Shown here: positions 11,877 through 22,850 of the stretch, one piece after another
Layout: each line of letters begins with the position of its first letter
Position numbering within the stretch: the first letter of the stretch is position 1
Assembly: GCA_018902385.1 (NCBI GenBank)
Contig: JABSSW010000008.1
Location: 62,001-126,000, forward strand
Direction: 5' to 3'
From: Physcia stellaris
Taxonomy: Eukaryota > Ascomycota > Lecanoromycetes > Caliciales > Physciaceae
DNA length: 64,000 nucleotides
Program-made: the position numbers and the translations under genes
The notes under the pieces: generated by a model
Databases searched by the model: none
The model's input: the letters and a program-made list of their open reading frames with translations, nothing else
What the model was told of the DNA's origin: nothing

Positions 11877-12533
11877 CTAGATGGCTTGAGTGGCCTGGAC
11901 GACAAATCGACCAGACTCTTCTGCCCTTTGGACAGTCCCCTCGAGACGCAACGTGTACTTGTCCTCGGCGGCTTTTATACCAGCATCGCGTTGCTTTTGC
12001 AAATCCGCGATTGCCTGTTGAGCTATTTGCTCAGGTACCTCGAAGTGAGTATCGTCATAGCGAGCGAGTGTATGGACATTGTATTTGTTCATTGTCTCTC
12101 TCTCGCTTGCGTCCAAGCTGTTCATCAGCTGCTCGATGACTATGATCCTCTCCCGCGCGCGATCCAGCTGGTGCTGCCAGGTGGCGGTACGTTCGTCCGA
12201 GGCTGCCAGCCTGGCGGACTCCTGGTAAAGCCCTCGTAGCTCCCAAGTAGCGGTACAAGCGGCACAAGCGCAGATAGCCTCCACCTGGCGTCACGTAGCT
12301 TCACGCTGCTAGTGGAGTGCAGCATCAGTCACTCCTTGGAATGACTGCTGCTGCTGCTGCTGTTGCTCCTGCTGCTCCCGCTGCAGCTGCTGCACCCGCT
12401 GCCCGTCCCTCACCATCTGCGCCTGCGCATTTGCGAGAGTACGCTGGGTGTGAGCCAATTCCTCTCGCAACTGGGCAACTTCGGCAGGCACGGCGGGTGG
12501 GTTACTGATGTCCATGGAGCCTGGACCACCCAC
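11877..12533 (-). pseudogene. Broken coiled-coil ORF with poly-Gln
   Basis: In one minus-strand frame the segment reads as a mostly helical, charged protein: VAQLREELAHTQRTLANAQA, then a Gln-rich run, then ATWQHQLDRARERIIVIEQL and EQIAQQAIADLQKQRDAGI. The frame is broken about twice near the junction at roughly 12.29-12.31 kb. Heptad-like spacing supports a coiled coil. It is not assigned to any family; proteins of this look occur in accessory, repeat-bearing fungal DNA. The dispersed repeat copy A lies just beyond its 3' end, as a similar copy does for the coiled-coil ORF at 33 kb. Confidence 0.4.
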
Positions 12534-12538
12534 AGCAT

Positions 12539-12680
12539 CCTCCCCCTCTCTCCTCTTTCTCCTTCTTCTTTCTCTCCTTCTCTTTCTTCTTTCTCTTCTT
12601 TTTCTTCTTCTTTTTCTGTTTCTGCATTCACGTCATCTGCTTTATCTGCTTCTGCGCTCTCTTTTTTCTCGCTTTCTTCT
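12539..12680. repeat. Pyrimidine-rich CT tract
   Basis: About 140 bp are almost entirely C and T on the plus strand (TCTCCTTCTTCTTTCTCTCC-type runs), a microsatellite-like polypyrimidine tract directly upstream of the broken coiled-coil ORF. Confidence 0.8.
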
Positions 12681-12799
12681 CTCCTCGATCTGTTTCGGCC
12701 TTCTCTCCTTCTCTCTACATCTCTTTCTCAGGCAGTCTTGTCTCCCATGAACCTCAAAAAGTGTTGAAGTCTCTGGTATCTTCCAAGGACACCGGAATT

Positions 12800-13480
12800 G
12801 TTTGGTTTCCGGAGTCGGGAAACCTGTGTTCCAGGCTGGAATCTTGTGGGAAATGCTGACTACGTCTCGATAGAGATCCGATGCAATTCTTTCCGGGGCA
12901 GATCTTCTCACTGCTGATTATTTCCATTGGATTCAAATGTGTCTTGTTTCCGGAGTCGGGTAAGCGGTTTCCCATTCTGGATTCCCATTGGACTTTTCAA
13001 TATTTTGGCAGAATTGCACTTGAGACTTAATATCTCTGAGGCGGTTTTTCCCGGATGAACCACTTCAATTCTCGTAGAAAACCTGGCTATTTTCCATGGA
13101 ATTCATACGAGTTGTGGTTTCCGAGTCGGGTAACCCTTTTTCCTTGCTGGATTCCCGTAGGGAATTTAATTGTTCTGGCAGAATTGCATTTGGGATATCA
13201 TTTTTAAAGGCAATCATTATTTCATTAGCGTTCTATCTTATTATTCTATTCAAAACTGCCGATATCTCGTTTGTCTCGAATAACTTCAAAAGTTAGGTTG
13301 AAAATTCAAACCTATCGTGAAAAATCCTGAAAAATCTGCATGCCTTTTCCTGGAACTCGCACATGTTCTGTTTCCGGAGTCGGGTAACCTCTTTTCCATG
13401 CTGCATTCCAGTAGGACATTCAACTGTCCTAGCAGAATTGCAGTTGAGACGTGTTTTCTCCCTTTCTAAAGCAACTAATG
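12800..13480. repeat. Four diverged tandem units with GGAGTCGGGTAA core
   Basis: Four units start at about 12806, 12945, 13110 and 13369. Each begins with TTTCCGGAGTCGGGTAA or a one- or two-base variant (unit 3 lacks a G), followed by a run like CCTNTTTTCCATGCTGG, then ATTCC, and 40-60 bp further on by GGCAGAATTGCA(C/G)TTGAGAC in units 2-4. Spacing is irregular (about 140-260 bp) through insertions. The segment is AT-richer than its flanks and has no believable gene. Single related cores occur elsewhere (about 16614, 20017, 25741, 26967, 37245, 38091). Confidence 0.7.
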
Positions 13481-14049
13481 CCACAATGCTGCTCTATCTC
13501 CTTTTACTATTCAGCTTCGGATCTACTCCAGTCTGTCTCGAATGGACCTCTATATTCGTGGCCGACTTTTTGGAGGTTGCTGACGTACGTGGTGGTCATG
13601 ATTGCGGTTTTGACTGCATATCATAGAATTGATACGAATTTGTCTGATTACAGTGACTCTTCAAGGATCATTGCTGTGCTGACGAAGCTGAAGATTGCAG
13701 ATCGAGCTTTTATGCTGAGCTCATGAGTCGTGCGGAGTGCTACGGATGTTGTGGATAGATTTCGATTCTGGAGTCAAAAGCTTGTTCGTCGAGGCTGCTT
13801 TGAGGATATTGCACAATACAAAGCCAATAGATGTCTACTTTAGGTATGCAGCCTACTGATGTTAAGTGTATTCCGTTCAGAACACAACCACTTACATGTC
13901 ATTGGCGGACAGTAGTGATCTCGGAAAACTCGCTATTTACTATTAACCGATGGATTTCCTATCATTGAAGCAATTTTCTCTTAACATGCTACTCACAATC
14001 TACGACATACTAAAAAGAAATACAAAGCCAATATCGTATCTGAAACTAA

Positions 14050-15731
14050 TTAGCCATCCTCCTCGTCCCTCTCCTCTTCACCTGTGCCCTCTCCTTTCCC
14101 ACCTCCTTCCCCCTCTTCCTCTTCCCACCCCTCACCACCCTCCTCCCAACCCCCCTTGCAATCCTCTCCAAGCACATCATCACGATAGACAAGTTCCCCA
14201 GTCGTATCGCCCTCAATACCCTTCCCCCACCCCTCCGCAAAAACACAATACCGGCTTCTCCACAGCCTGACTTCCTCCCTCCTGGCTCTCAACCCAGCCC
14301 CTCCAATCAGCTCTCTAAATCTCGCCAAACGAGCGCTACTCCCCTCAAAAACCAATCTGTCCTCAGCTAAGCACACAAAGAGCGACTCCCACACCGTCTC
14401 CGGGATGGGCGGCTGATTCTCGTGCGCCGAGCCAAAGAAGTCGGAGCCGCAGTGCTGGGCCAGGACGGCGGCGTAGAGGGCGGGGATATCGGGATCGCCT
14501 GGGGCGTCTGTTAGCTCCGCGTCTGATACCAGGTGCAGACCTACCCCTGGTCGAGGGATCTCGAAGATACAAGGCTGGGGATGGCTGCTCTCGAGGGCTA
14601 GGGCGCCGGGGAGCGGGTGGTGGCAGGCGGCGCAAGAGAGGTGGATGCATGTTCTTGGGAAACATTCGCCCTCTCCTTTCTTTTGCTCCTCACTCGGACA
14701 CAGGTTTCGAAAGGGGAGATCGGATTCTTTCTTGGGCTTGGTTGGGGTGGGGATGGGGGTTGGGGCATGCAAGCATGCTTTACAGCCCATGGGTAGAGCT
14801 TTCGGAGGCGGTAGTGCGTAGGCGCTCGGTGTGGGGATGTGCTCGGGCGAAGGGCGCATGAGGAAGGGGAGGATTGCGAATATTAAGCTCGTAGGAGGGC
14901 TTTTTGGGAGGAGAGAAGGGTGAGTGGGGCCGAGAGTGAAGGAGAAGGAGAAGGAAGACAAGGAGGATAGGGAGGAAAAGGAGGCGCTGGCGGTGTTCTG
15001 GGGTGGAGGAGAGGGGGTGCTAGCGAGGGAGGAGAGGGGAGAGTCTGAGTCTGTGCGTGTGCCTGTGGGTAAGTCGCGCATTTCTTCCTCTTGAACCGCC
15101 ATCGGAATGTCCATTGGTAAACTGGAGCTGCCCTCCCACCCAAACTTCTCGCTCCCTGCAGATGTGCTGGAACCGACCTCCTGCGTGACAGTGCTATTGA
15201 TCAACGGCGTTAGCGGGGAGACGCTGGGAGTAGGCACAGGTTGTCCTTGTACACCGCAAGCTTCCGGAGTCCATGTCCTAGTAAGAGTTCGAGGATGAGC
15301 TCGTTTCTTGTTGGTTGGTCTCGCTGAATGCTCCACACCAGCGGGAGACGAAAGATGGATTTTATTGAACGGGGAAGCTAGAGATATTGCATCAGAGGGT
15401 GTGGTTGATGTTGACTTTCGTGTCCACGAAGGAGGGCATCCTTCGCTGACAATTCCATGATCTTTGACGCTTACGTGTCCCTGAAGGCTCTCCTCGTCTG
15501 CGAAACCATAGTCGTTATACTTACACCTCGTTGAAGGGCATTTCCACGGTCGAGGGTGGTATTGTTCTTCGTGTGTTCTGTGGAGAATGTTAGCATTGCT
15601 TCCATTGCAACAAAATTCACGGAGTGATAAGGTAAAAAGATAACTTACATGATGTCGGAAGCGTAGAGGGTCTCGTCGCACCACCTGCACTGATTCCGGG
15701 GCTCAAAAGGTTGGGACGATCGTCCTGCCAT
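14050..15731 (-). CDS. Zinc-finger-like protein, low-complexity middle
   Basis: The ATG at 15731 opens MAGRSSQPFEPRNQCRWCDE and an intron (GTAAGT at about 15649 to CCACAG) joins in frame to ITHEEQYHPRPWKCPS then TRCKYNDYGF. The paired Cys-x-x-Cys and later His residues (CRWC, H; CPSTRC, GHVSVKDH) look like a fungal C2H2-type pair. The middle 200 residues are Ser/Pro/Thr-rich and disordered. A cysteine-bearing block (MGCKACLH, CFPRTCIHLSCAACHHPL) precedes a conserved-looking C-terminal region (HLVSDAELTDAPGDPDIPAL, ESLFVCLAEDRLVFEGSS, RLWRSRYCVFAEGWG), and the end is a Gly/Glu-rich tail. Probably nuclear and nucleic-acid binding; the C-terminal region is not recognised. The long run without stops over such biased DNA also leaves open frames in the shadow strands, which were ignored. 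Confidence 0.7.
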
Positions 15732-15831
15732 GCTGCTTATATCGATAGCGACCGTCAGGAAATCCTCAATGACGTTGTGTTGGATGTATAGTTGACTTCT
15801 AGGTTATCAATTGTTAAGATTAGTCATTTGA

Positions 15832-16414
15832 TCATGCATTGGAGCGCGGGTTGGGATTGAACATACTTATGGGAAATACTGTTGTATACTGCTTGACAAA
15901 GCCCATTGTAAATTCTGGAGGACAAAGAGACTCCAGAGTGGCTTCCATTGTTAAGCTCGATTTCTGATAAGAGTTGACCGCCAATTTGACAAAGACGGTA
16001 AAGTCTAAACCCTCATCGTACTGATAGTACGTACGCTCCAGGAAGTCATGGTTTAGCTTACAGGTCACCCATCGCGGACAAGATTTGATAGTGAACCGTA
16101 TCAGACAACGGTGAGCCAACATCAAGGATAAAGTATCCCAAGCTTTTTCCCATAAACAGATCGTCGTACACGCCCGGAAACGGGAATTGTTCTCTCGTCC
16201 GCTGATCGCTTTGTGGCAACCAATTTTGGCCGGGGCAAGTGGAACGTGGGATCAGTCTGAAGCAATGAGATTGATCTATCGTGGTGATTTTCCTTAAACC
16301 ACTTTCTTTCGAGTTGTCTGAAAAAGATTGACCGCCGCAAGTGAAGATGATATCAGGGTATTTTGTCTTCGGCATGGCATCTCTATTCTCAGCTAAACCT
16401 GAGTTGCAAGACAA
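15832..16414 (-). pseudogene. BTB/POZ-like relic
   Basis: The first frame has YPDIIFTCGGQSF followed by KESGLRKITTIDQ, which resembles the opening of fungal BTB domains (YSDxxxxCGGxxF ... ES..xIxL), but about 20 residues that normally carry the His-Lys-x-x-Val-Cys segment are missing. A second frame downstream has FTVFVKLAVNSYQ and PPEFTMGFVKQYTTVFP, which resembles the end of such domains. The two frames are not joined by a good intron. A weak call; the alternative is chance. Confidence 0.3.
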
Positions 16415-16775
16415 ATCTCCCGCACGGGAGAGTTTGTGATTTGAGCAGGAATCTAGACAGTTTGTTTTTCGATCGTCCGTGCAATTTCTTTCTGGATAGT
16501 TGTGCTATCTTGCCTCTGATGCATCGTCATTGATACATTCATTACGACAATACGCGTGCCCGTCTCTGGCACAAAGCATATGAAGACGACATGAAGATGA
16601 TATCATCTTGGATTTCCGTCCCAAGTCGGGCTACCGGCAGCTTATCTCTCATTCAGTCGGGACTCGAGGTGAAACATTTGGGTATATCATGATGCAGATA
16701 CATCTTTTATGTCTACTGACCATAAGGGCACCTTTCGGGTCAAGCTAACATTGCTACAGATCTTCGTGGAGCTCT

Positions 16776-18229
16776 CTAAGCAGAAAACGTGACCGCTGGC
16801 TCGTTGTCCATCGTAATCTCATTCTCCGCCTGGCCGTCATTGAACTCGGTCTCTTCTGGTTCTCTGTAACCTGGAGTATCTGCTGCTAGATTGAAAAACC
16901 TATTGATGTTTTAAAAATTTAGCATTTTTGCTGCCGGTAACACCTCAAAGAGAGACTTTGTCTGGGGCTTCAAATTTCAAATGGGGATAAAGCACAGCTG
17001 CCTGATTTGGCGGAAGACTTACCCAAGCATCTTCTTATGGGCCATCGGCATGATGCGCTCGACGTAGGTTGTCTCGCCCGAGGAATAGCAATTGCAGCCG
17101 AATTCATCGCGGCCAGGCAATGGGGTTTCGAGAGGTTCTTGGGAGATGAGGTACGCGCGGGCGCGCTATTTTATCATTAGCTTAAAGCTGTCGTAGAAAG
17201 AGCGAAGGGGCAACCCACGGCAGCCCAGAAGTCCGCAAATTCCTCGCTCCATTCGTGTCTCTCCTCTCCCAACCAGACCATTCCACTTATCCAGTGTCAA
17301 AATCAGGCTGTCCGCTCAAATCTCAAGCGTTCGAAGGAAACTTACCTGCCTATAGCAACAGCAGAGATATTCTTCTTGAACTCTCCCCATCGTCTACGTA
17401 GAACCTTGACCAAGTCCTCGATGGCATCGCCAACACCCACGACATCAATCTTCACATCCTTACCAGCTTGTTTCTTGACCCAGGACAAAACAAAATCAAT
17501 ATGTGCCTCAGGAGTCTCGTTGCCCGCCGGGTGGTTATTGTGACTATCCATCCGATATGGCTGTTTCACTGCATTCTCTCTTGGCAACGCAGACCACGTC
17601 TGCTGCGTCACTGCACGACGGGACTTTCGATGGAAGATGAGCTGGCCGCAGTTACCGATAACAATTCCAGGAGCTTCAGCACCTTCTGGAACATCTTGAA
17701 TGTTGCTGACGAATTCAATGGCGGAACCTGCGGCGGTGGAGACCTGGCCGATGGTGCGATAGGCAAATATTCCGAGATCTTGGTTTGATTCACCGAAGTA
17801 AAGAATCAAGCGCTTAGCGGATGCAATGTTCTCGGAATAAAGGATGGGAACGAAGGGAAAGGCTTGACCAGAAGGCAGATCAATTGTCTTGAGCCCAAAG
17901 GCAGCCAATCGGCGGCCAACATTTTCGCGAATGGCTTCTGTAGCGATGTTAGCGTTGCATGACTTCTAGAAAGAAACACAAGGGTGATGAGAAGGCGCAC
18001 CGTTCATCGACTCACGCTGCCTCTCGCAGACGCGCTCATTCTTGCTGATGAAGAAGTTGAATTCTTGGTCAGGACGAGCTATCGAGCGAATTTGATCATG
18101 TTCGTTGATGTAGTATCTGGACTGGATCAGCGATTGTTTGTCTAAGAGTGGGGATACTTACCCAAGCTCACCGAAGTCGGCTGGGAATGTGGGATCCTTC
18201 GGCAGCTGATGGGCAAGAAGGCGGAACAT
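16776..18229 (-). CDS. Arb2-domain protein
   Basis: Six exons join in frame from the ATG at 18229: MFRLLAHQLPKDPTFPADFG, then YYINEHDQIRSIARPDQEFN, then NVGRRLAAFGLKTIDLPSG and RLILYFGESNQDLGIFAYR, GIVIGNCGQLIFHRKSRRAV, KIDVVGVGDAIEDLVKVLRR, MVWLGEERHEWSEEFADFW, LPGRDEFGCNCYSSGE, and a last exon ending EPAVTFSA. Introns at 18117, 17998, 17340, 17216 and 17023 or so all have GT-AG ends. This is the Arb2 fold, found in fission yeast Argonaute-binding protein 2 and at the C-terminus of Hda1-type deacetylases; it is related to alpha/beta hydrolases. Here it stands alone, without a deacetylase domain. A role with chromatin or small-RNA factors is known for the yeast protein and only inferred here. 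The stop lies at 16776. Confidence 0.85.
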
Positions 18230-18839
18230 GTTAGATGCCGATGGAGCGATCTGTGTCTGACAATACTGGGAGCTGGAAAAACGAGGTTGACAGTTTGCAA
18301 GTTATTGTTACGGCCGTGAGCAGTTCACAAGGATGAAAGGAGAGGGCTGTAGGTGAATTGGTGAAAGGTAGTATGCTATTGGTGAATTTGACGTGACCTT
18401 GATTGCGCAAAACAAACAGGTGTCAAGCTATGTCCCTTACGCACCTGCTTCGACCGCGGATCACACAGAGGGTGAGGCCACATGACCTAGTGATAGCAGT
18501 TGTGAGAGGGGCTCCAATTTTGATAACATCCACATTGGAGACATGCAGATTTCTACAAGGATGACAAGCGATACCTTCTTGCGCGAAATATAGGGAAATC
18601 GAAACTATGAGATGAGGATTCAACCTCGACGGCCTGTACCTAGCCGAAAATGTGCGTCTCTCCAAACGAGCTCCCATCGGTGACTCAAATGTATCGGCGA
18701 CAAAGCTCCATCAGAAGAACTGCCGCGGTAGCTCTTGTACTTATTAGATATGATATGCCAAACGCCCACCCATGCTTTTTGTACAATGCTCCTGCTCCTG
18801 CAGCTTCACATCCTTGACCACTGCCAATTCACCCAGGCG
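18230..18839. other. Intergenic region
   Basis: Lies between the start of the Arb2-domain gene and the end of the mitochondrial ribosomal gene, which are on the same strand. Contains only short, unconvincing frames. It should hold the Arb2-gene promoter and the uS14m terminator. Confidence 0.5.
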
Positions 18840-19381
18840 TTACCAACTCGCCTTTCTTACTCCGGGTAGATTGCCCTCCAACGCATTCATCCTGAACGGA
18901 TACTGGAATCCAAGTCAGCCTCCTAAAAGCGTGCTCATGGTATCAATGCGCAGTTTCTTACTCTTGCCATTCGGAAGTCGCTGAACACACCCCGCCCCTT
19001 ACCTCCCTCAATACATCGATTGTTGATCTGTGTAGGTCTAGTGTAGCAGTGCATCTGCGATAACTGCAGCTGTGCCTGAGCGCGCATTCGACCGGGTAGG
19101 GTGGTGTTTCGGATGATGTAGCGGAGGGCTTGTCTAGAAGATGGAATGACTGTCAGTCACGATCCTTGTATGTAGGAAGTTGAGCGCTCTGATTGTTGCA
19201 TAGATAAGCGAGGAATTTTGCTCACCTTTCAGTCTCATACTTCTCGAAGACTTTCCTAGAAAGCCATCAGCTCCTGTTCCAAAAGTCAGTGTGAGAGTAA
19301 TTACCGCTTGGTATGATCACGGATGATCTTGATGTTGACGAAGCCGGTTATGTCAAGCCTTTTCGCTCTGAATTGAGCCAT
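18840..19381 (-). CDS. MRP2: Mitochondrial ribosomal protein uS14m
   Basis: A small four-exon gene that single-frame analysis misses. From the ATG at 19381: MAQFRAKRLDITGFVNIKII and RDHTKR, intron (19256-19304), KVFEKYETER, intron, QALRYIIRNTTLPGRMRAQA and QLQLSQMHCYTRPTQINNRC, then GGKGRGVFSDFRMAR, intron, YPFRMNALEGNLPGVRKASW and stop at 18840. All splice ends are GT-AG and every phase fits. The end (LPG(V)KKASW-like) and the TRPTQINNRC block are the signature of the S14 family of the mitochondrial small subunit, yeast Mrp2. Total length, about 115 residues, is usual. It acts in the mitochondrial ribosome head and is expected to be essential for respiration. No separate cleaved presequence is visible, as in the yeast protein. 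Confidence 0.93.
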
Positions 19382-20514
19382 GCCGGCATCAATTTCTCGT
19401 GCAGAACTTGCGACAATAATGGGTGAGAGGAACTTGGAGGCGAAGATGGCTCGGAAGCGCCTCGAGCGCTAACCTGCATGATTAGCGTCACACGCTTGAC
19501 TGAATTGGTCAAAATATACAGACGGTCTCCCCGCAGGTCATCAGTCTCGATCTTTCGCTCGCGATGAAATTGAGCGCGCAAAAAGCCAGGTAGCAACGAT
19601 AATACTGTGGCAGCCGCAATGCGGAATATGGATAAATTTCGCATACTCAGAGAACCTTTGGGCGTGCATTCGGGTCTCTACATATGCCTACTTTAAGCTG
19701 GTACTCAATCTTTTCTGCGTCGAGTGGACTGATCCACTGAGCCCACCGATGGCGGATCAAGGATGAGCTGCGGTTACGGTAACATACAGTGTGATATATC
19801 ACTCCCTGCATCTCCAAGCGAAGCCCCCAGCGTCTCCTGACACATATTAGATTTTGGGGATCGGCTTTCACAAAAGTGTGATTATCCCATGCCCTAGTGT
19901 GGTGCTTACTCTCCCTCTCATTCATCTCCACTCACATGCTCAATGAAGAAAGACGTGTACCCGACCTTGGCACAGAGTGATTGATTTACTTGATCACAAA
20001 ATGAAGAAGACATGATTCCGTCCCAAGTCGGGCAATCGCAGGTCTGTTGAAAGAAAGAATAGGTCAGCAATATATAGCACCACTTAGTAGCAGGCCATGG
20101 GGTAAGCCGAAGATGACTGTTATGCGGGTTTTTAACGTTGTTGAAAGTCCACGGTGATGCGAACTCAATATCGAATCTAAACCATGATATACGCTAGCCA
20201 GGATTACCCGGAATATCTGATATGGCGTTTAGATATTACGGGTTGTTGAACGCCACAGTGAGGTTGCCTTCGTGACGACTTGAGAATAACAGGCTCCACT
20301 TTCAACAAAAACTCCCAGCACAGTTCAACAGAGCTCAACAAATACTAAGAAATTTCCAGCTCGCATATATAAAGTAGAAATAATCTCCAGTAATCTCAGG
20401 TTAGATATCTCCATCAGTGAATCAAGTGCACACCACATAAGTCCAAAATTCCATTGCCATATACTTTTCGCTGAGATCATTCATTCCCGCGAATCCCATC
20501 CTAATCTCATCAAG
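19382..20514. other. Intergenic region with one GTCGGG core
   Basis: About 1.1 kb upstream of both the uS14m gene and the mucin-like gene. At 20017-20034 it carries TCCGTCCCAAGTCGGGC, identical over 17 bases to a site at about 16614; both copies are preceded by ATGAAGA-type sequence. Minus-strand frames at 19647-19931 show no domain. A TATATAAAG-like sequence at about 20367 is a possible TATA box for the downstream plus-strand gene. Confidence 0.45.
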
Positions 20515-21837
20515 ATGCATCTTCCACTCCTCGCTACTCTCCTCTCCTTCCTTACAGTCATCTCGGCCAACCCTGTTGAAAGGTTGCGTGCTAACGTCCA
20601 TGTCACCACGCTCGGCGAAGGAGCCACTCAACCGGGCCCTATCCTGCCAAGGGGATCCATCATCCCCCTTGAGCCGGCTGACCATTTCCCCTCGGAATTA
20701 GAGATCGTGCAGAGCGTCAACGCTTACTCGATGCTTCTGGTCTGTCACTTTTTCCGGCAGGGATCCTTCTGCGACTCGCCCCTCAACAACGTCGACGAGT
20801 TTCTTGCATTTACTGGCCATTTGCATAATGTTCTGGATTGCCAGTTCAAGCCGGGAGGAAAGAAGTGTGCGACCAATGAGAACGTGGTCGTGTCCATGTA
20901 TAAGCTCTTTGACTACCTGGCCCTCCTTCCGGATAGCCCTACCTCCAATTCGATTTCGAGCTTTTCATCGACCGCAGCACCCTCTACGCTATCGATAGCA
21001 AGCTCCCCATCGACTGCAACGTTCCCTACAGCTTCGGTCTCTTTAGCCCCGAGTCCCATGTCGACGTCGGCGATCCCACCTTCGACAACGACCTCGTCAT
21101 CGCTGGTGCCCCTTTCGAGTTCTACATCTTTGACGACTGCGACGTCTTTGTCAACTTTCACCTCCCGGCACACATGGATATCCCTCTCCACTGTGACTTT
21201 ACTGTCAACATCGACTGTCCCTGTGCCTTCGAACCCTTCCTCGACTCCTTCGACGTCGCTGTCAACCTCAACAGTGTTGTTGAGATCGACAGTCGCCGCG
21301 ACTCCGGTCCCTTCCTCGACTCCTCTTACTTCGCTGTCAAGTTCGACTGTCACTGTGCCTTCCGTCCGTGCCTCGACTCCTTCGATTTCCATGGCGATTG
21401 TGACGTTGTCATTGACTTCGACTGTCAGAGTGCCTTCGGTGCCTTCCTCGACCCATTTCATCAATGAGAATTTGATGATGAAGAGGACCGTCCAGAGAGC
21501 CGGGGACACTGAGCGGAAACCTCTCGCACAGGAGAAAGCTGCCCAGCCCGACCAGCTTAATGGAACAGCGGCCGCTCCTGGCAATGACTCAACCTCCGAC
21601 ACCTCGTTAAGCTTCGAAAGGAAGGGTGCCCTCCCCGGTATCATCACGAATGCTGCAGCTAATGCCATCACCACGACAGTCCAGGACGCCGTCGCTGAAG
21701 ACGAACAGGAACACGCTAAGAACGAATCAGAGGGAAAAGACAAGGAGCTGAAGATCATAAGGGGAAATACAATTGCATCAGGTAATGTGACTGATGTAGT
21801 GTTTGGGGTAGTTGGGGCGATGGGTGTTGCTCAATAA
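20515..21837 (+). CDS. Secreted Ser/Thr-rich mucin-like protein
   Basis: Single exon, 440 residues. Signal peptide MHLPLLATLLSFLTVISA, cleaved before NPVERL. An N-terminal domain of about 110 residues has four or five cysteines (LVCHFFRQGSFCDS, LDCQFKPGGKKCAT) and no recognised family. From residue 145 to 320 the protein is Ser/Thr/Pro-rich with at least four imperfect repeats of about 25 residues built on TVPVPSNPSSTPSTSLSTST, with variants (VAATPVPSSTPL, TVPSVRASTPS, RVPSVPSSTH). Such a region is expected to be heavily O-glycosylated. The C-terminus is charged, then ends GVVGAMGVAQ; a hydrophobic tail is too short for a sure GPI signal. A likely cell-wall or secreted protein. The codons of the repeats are uniform, which suggests recent tandem expansion. 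Confidence 0.8.
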   Translation: MHLPLLATLLSFLTVISANPVERLRANVHVTTLGEGATQPGPILPRGSIIPLEPADHFPSELEIVQSVNAYSMLLVCHFFRQGSFCDSPLNNVDEFLAFTGHLHNVLDCQFKPGGKKCATNENVVVSMYKLFDYLALLPDSPTSNSISSFSSTAAPSTLSIASSPSTATFPTASVSLAPSPMSTSAIPPSTTTSSSLVPLSSSTSLTTATSLSTFTSRHTWISLSTVTLLSTSTVPVPSNPSSTPSTSLSTSTVLLRSTVAATPVPSSTPLTSLSSSTVTVPSVRASTPSISMAIVTLSLTSTVRVPSVPSSTHFINENLMMKRTVQRAGDTERKPLAQEKAAQPDQLNGTAAAPGNDSTSDTSLSFERKGALPGIITNAAANAITTTVQDAVAEDEQEHAKNESEGKDKELKIIRGNTIASGNVTDVVFGVVGAMGVAQ

Positions 21838-22632
21838 GAGCCAAATTGAGGTAAGTAGCCCACCCCTTCTTTTGGTCTGCGGATGGTACTCATTAAGCGT
21901 TGAAGGGGTTTCTTTCGCAGTTTTAATAGAGAATTGCATGGCTAGACTCATATTCTAGTCTAAATACCCTTGTTGAGGATCCATTGGTTTTGTGAGCCGA
22001 GTCGAGCACTAAGATGGGAATCTCTATGTCCTAATCCTCATGGTTCAGGAGTCTGATTCATCTCGAGAAGGCCGGGTAGGAACCTCGAGGGAAACTCCAT
22101 TTCCCACCAGCAATATTGAGTCCATTCAGGACCGTGTAGAATTCTTCAGGCTTGGCTTTTGTGGTTTCTAACATTTACGGCCCCGAATTTTAGATCATCG
22201 AGCAGGTTGGGGACATGACTGCAGGTCCATTTGTCACTCGATAGACACTATAACTCGTATTTAATGCCATCGCACTTTGGTCCAGGAAGCTTGAGCAATG
22301 TTGACTTTCACATAGAATTGTGATCGCCACTACCTACCCATGTTGAAGCCCATATGTTGAAGATGAGTGGATGGTTCCTTCCGGATACGAGTAACCAATA
22401 CCTGTTCTAATGATCATCGTGGCGTAAGCTGTGGCGCAGTCGGTACAATTCGTCATTCTTGGCGCGTAGACGCGTCTTGGCACGTCCAGCAAGTTTTCCA
22501 AAAGTCAATAAAGCAAGTCTCAATCCTTACCCACATTCCACCATCAGAGTATTCCCAGGTTCAATCGATACCTACAATCACTTACCGAACAAGTCAAAAA
22601 CAAGCCCTCAGTATTTCCGTAGCTCCATTAAA
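21838..22632. other. Intergenic region
   Basis: No convincing coding frame, repeat or RNA structure was recognised in this stretch. Confidence 0.5.
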
Positions 22633-22850
22633 ATGGCAGGACTTCACGTCAACCACAAAGTGAGCAACCTCAGCAGAGCTTTTATTTACAACATCTGAGA
22701 CAGGCCTCTACGTTCATGATACAGAGTTCAAAGCTGATCATTTGTTCATAGATGCACCAGTATACCCTCATCCCCAAAGTCCTCTACCTCCGCCGCTGGG
22801 GCAAGCGCTTCTCCCTCTCTTTCGGCAATGGTCGTGTCACCTACGGCTAG
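22633..22850 (+). CDS. Possible 41-residue microprotein
   Basis: A tiny two-exon model: MAGLHVNHK (22633-22659), an intron of 92 nt (GTGAGC ... TTCATAG), then MHQYTLIPKVLYLRRWGKRF and SLSFGNGRVTYG, stop at 22848. The splice ends are good and the junction is in frame. The product is basic and contains aromatic residues; it matches no family I know. It could be a real short protein, an upstream ORF, or chance. Confidence 0.3.

Noticed and set aside
12539-12680. Open frames in the CT tract
   Set aside because: Low-complexity Ser/Leu or Phe/Leu runs produced by the pyrimidine tract.
19647-19931. 94-residue minus-strand frame upstream of uS14m
   Set aside because: No domain or splice structure; lies in the promoter interval.
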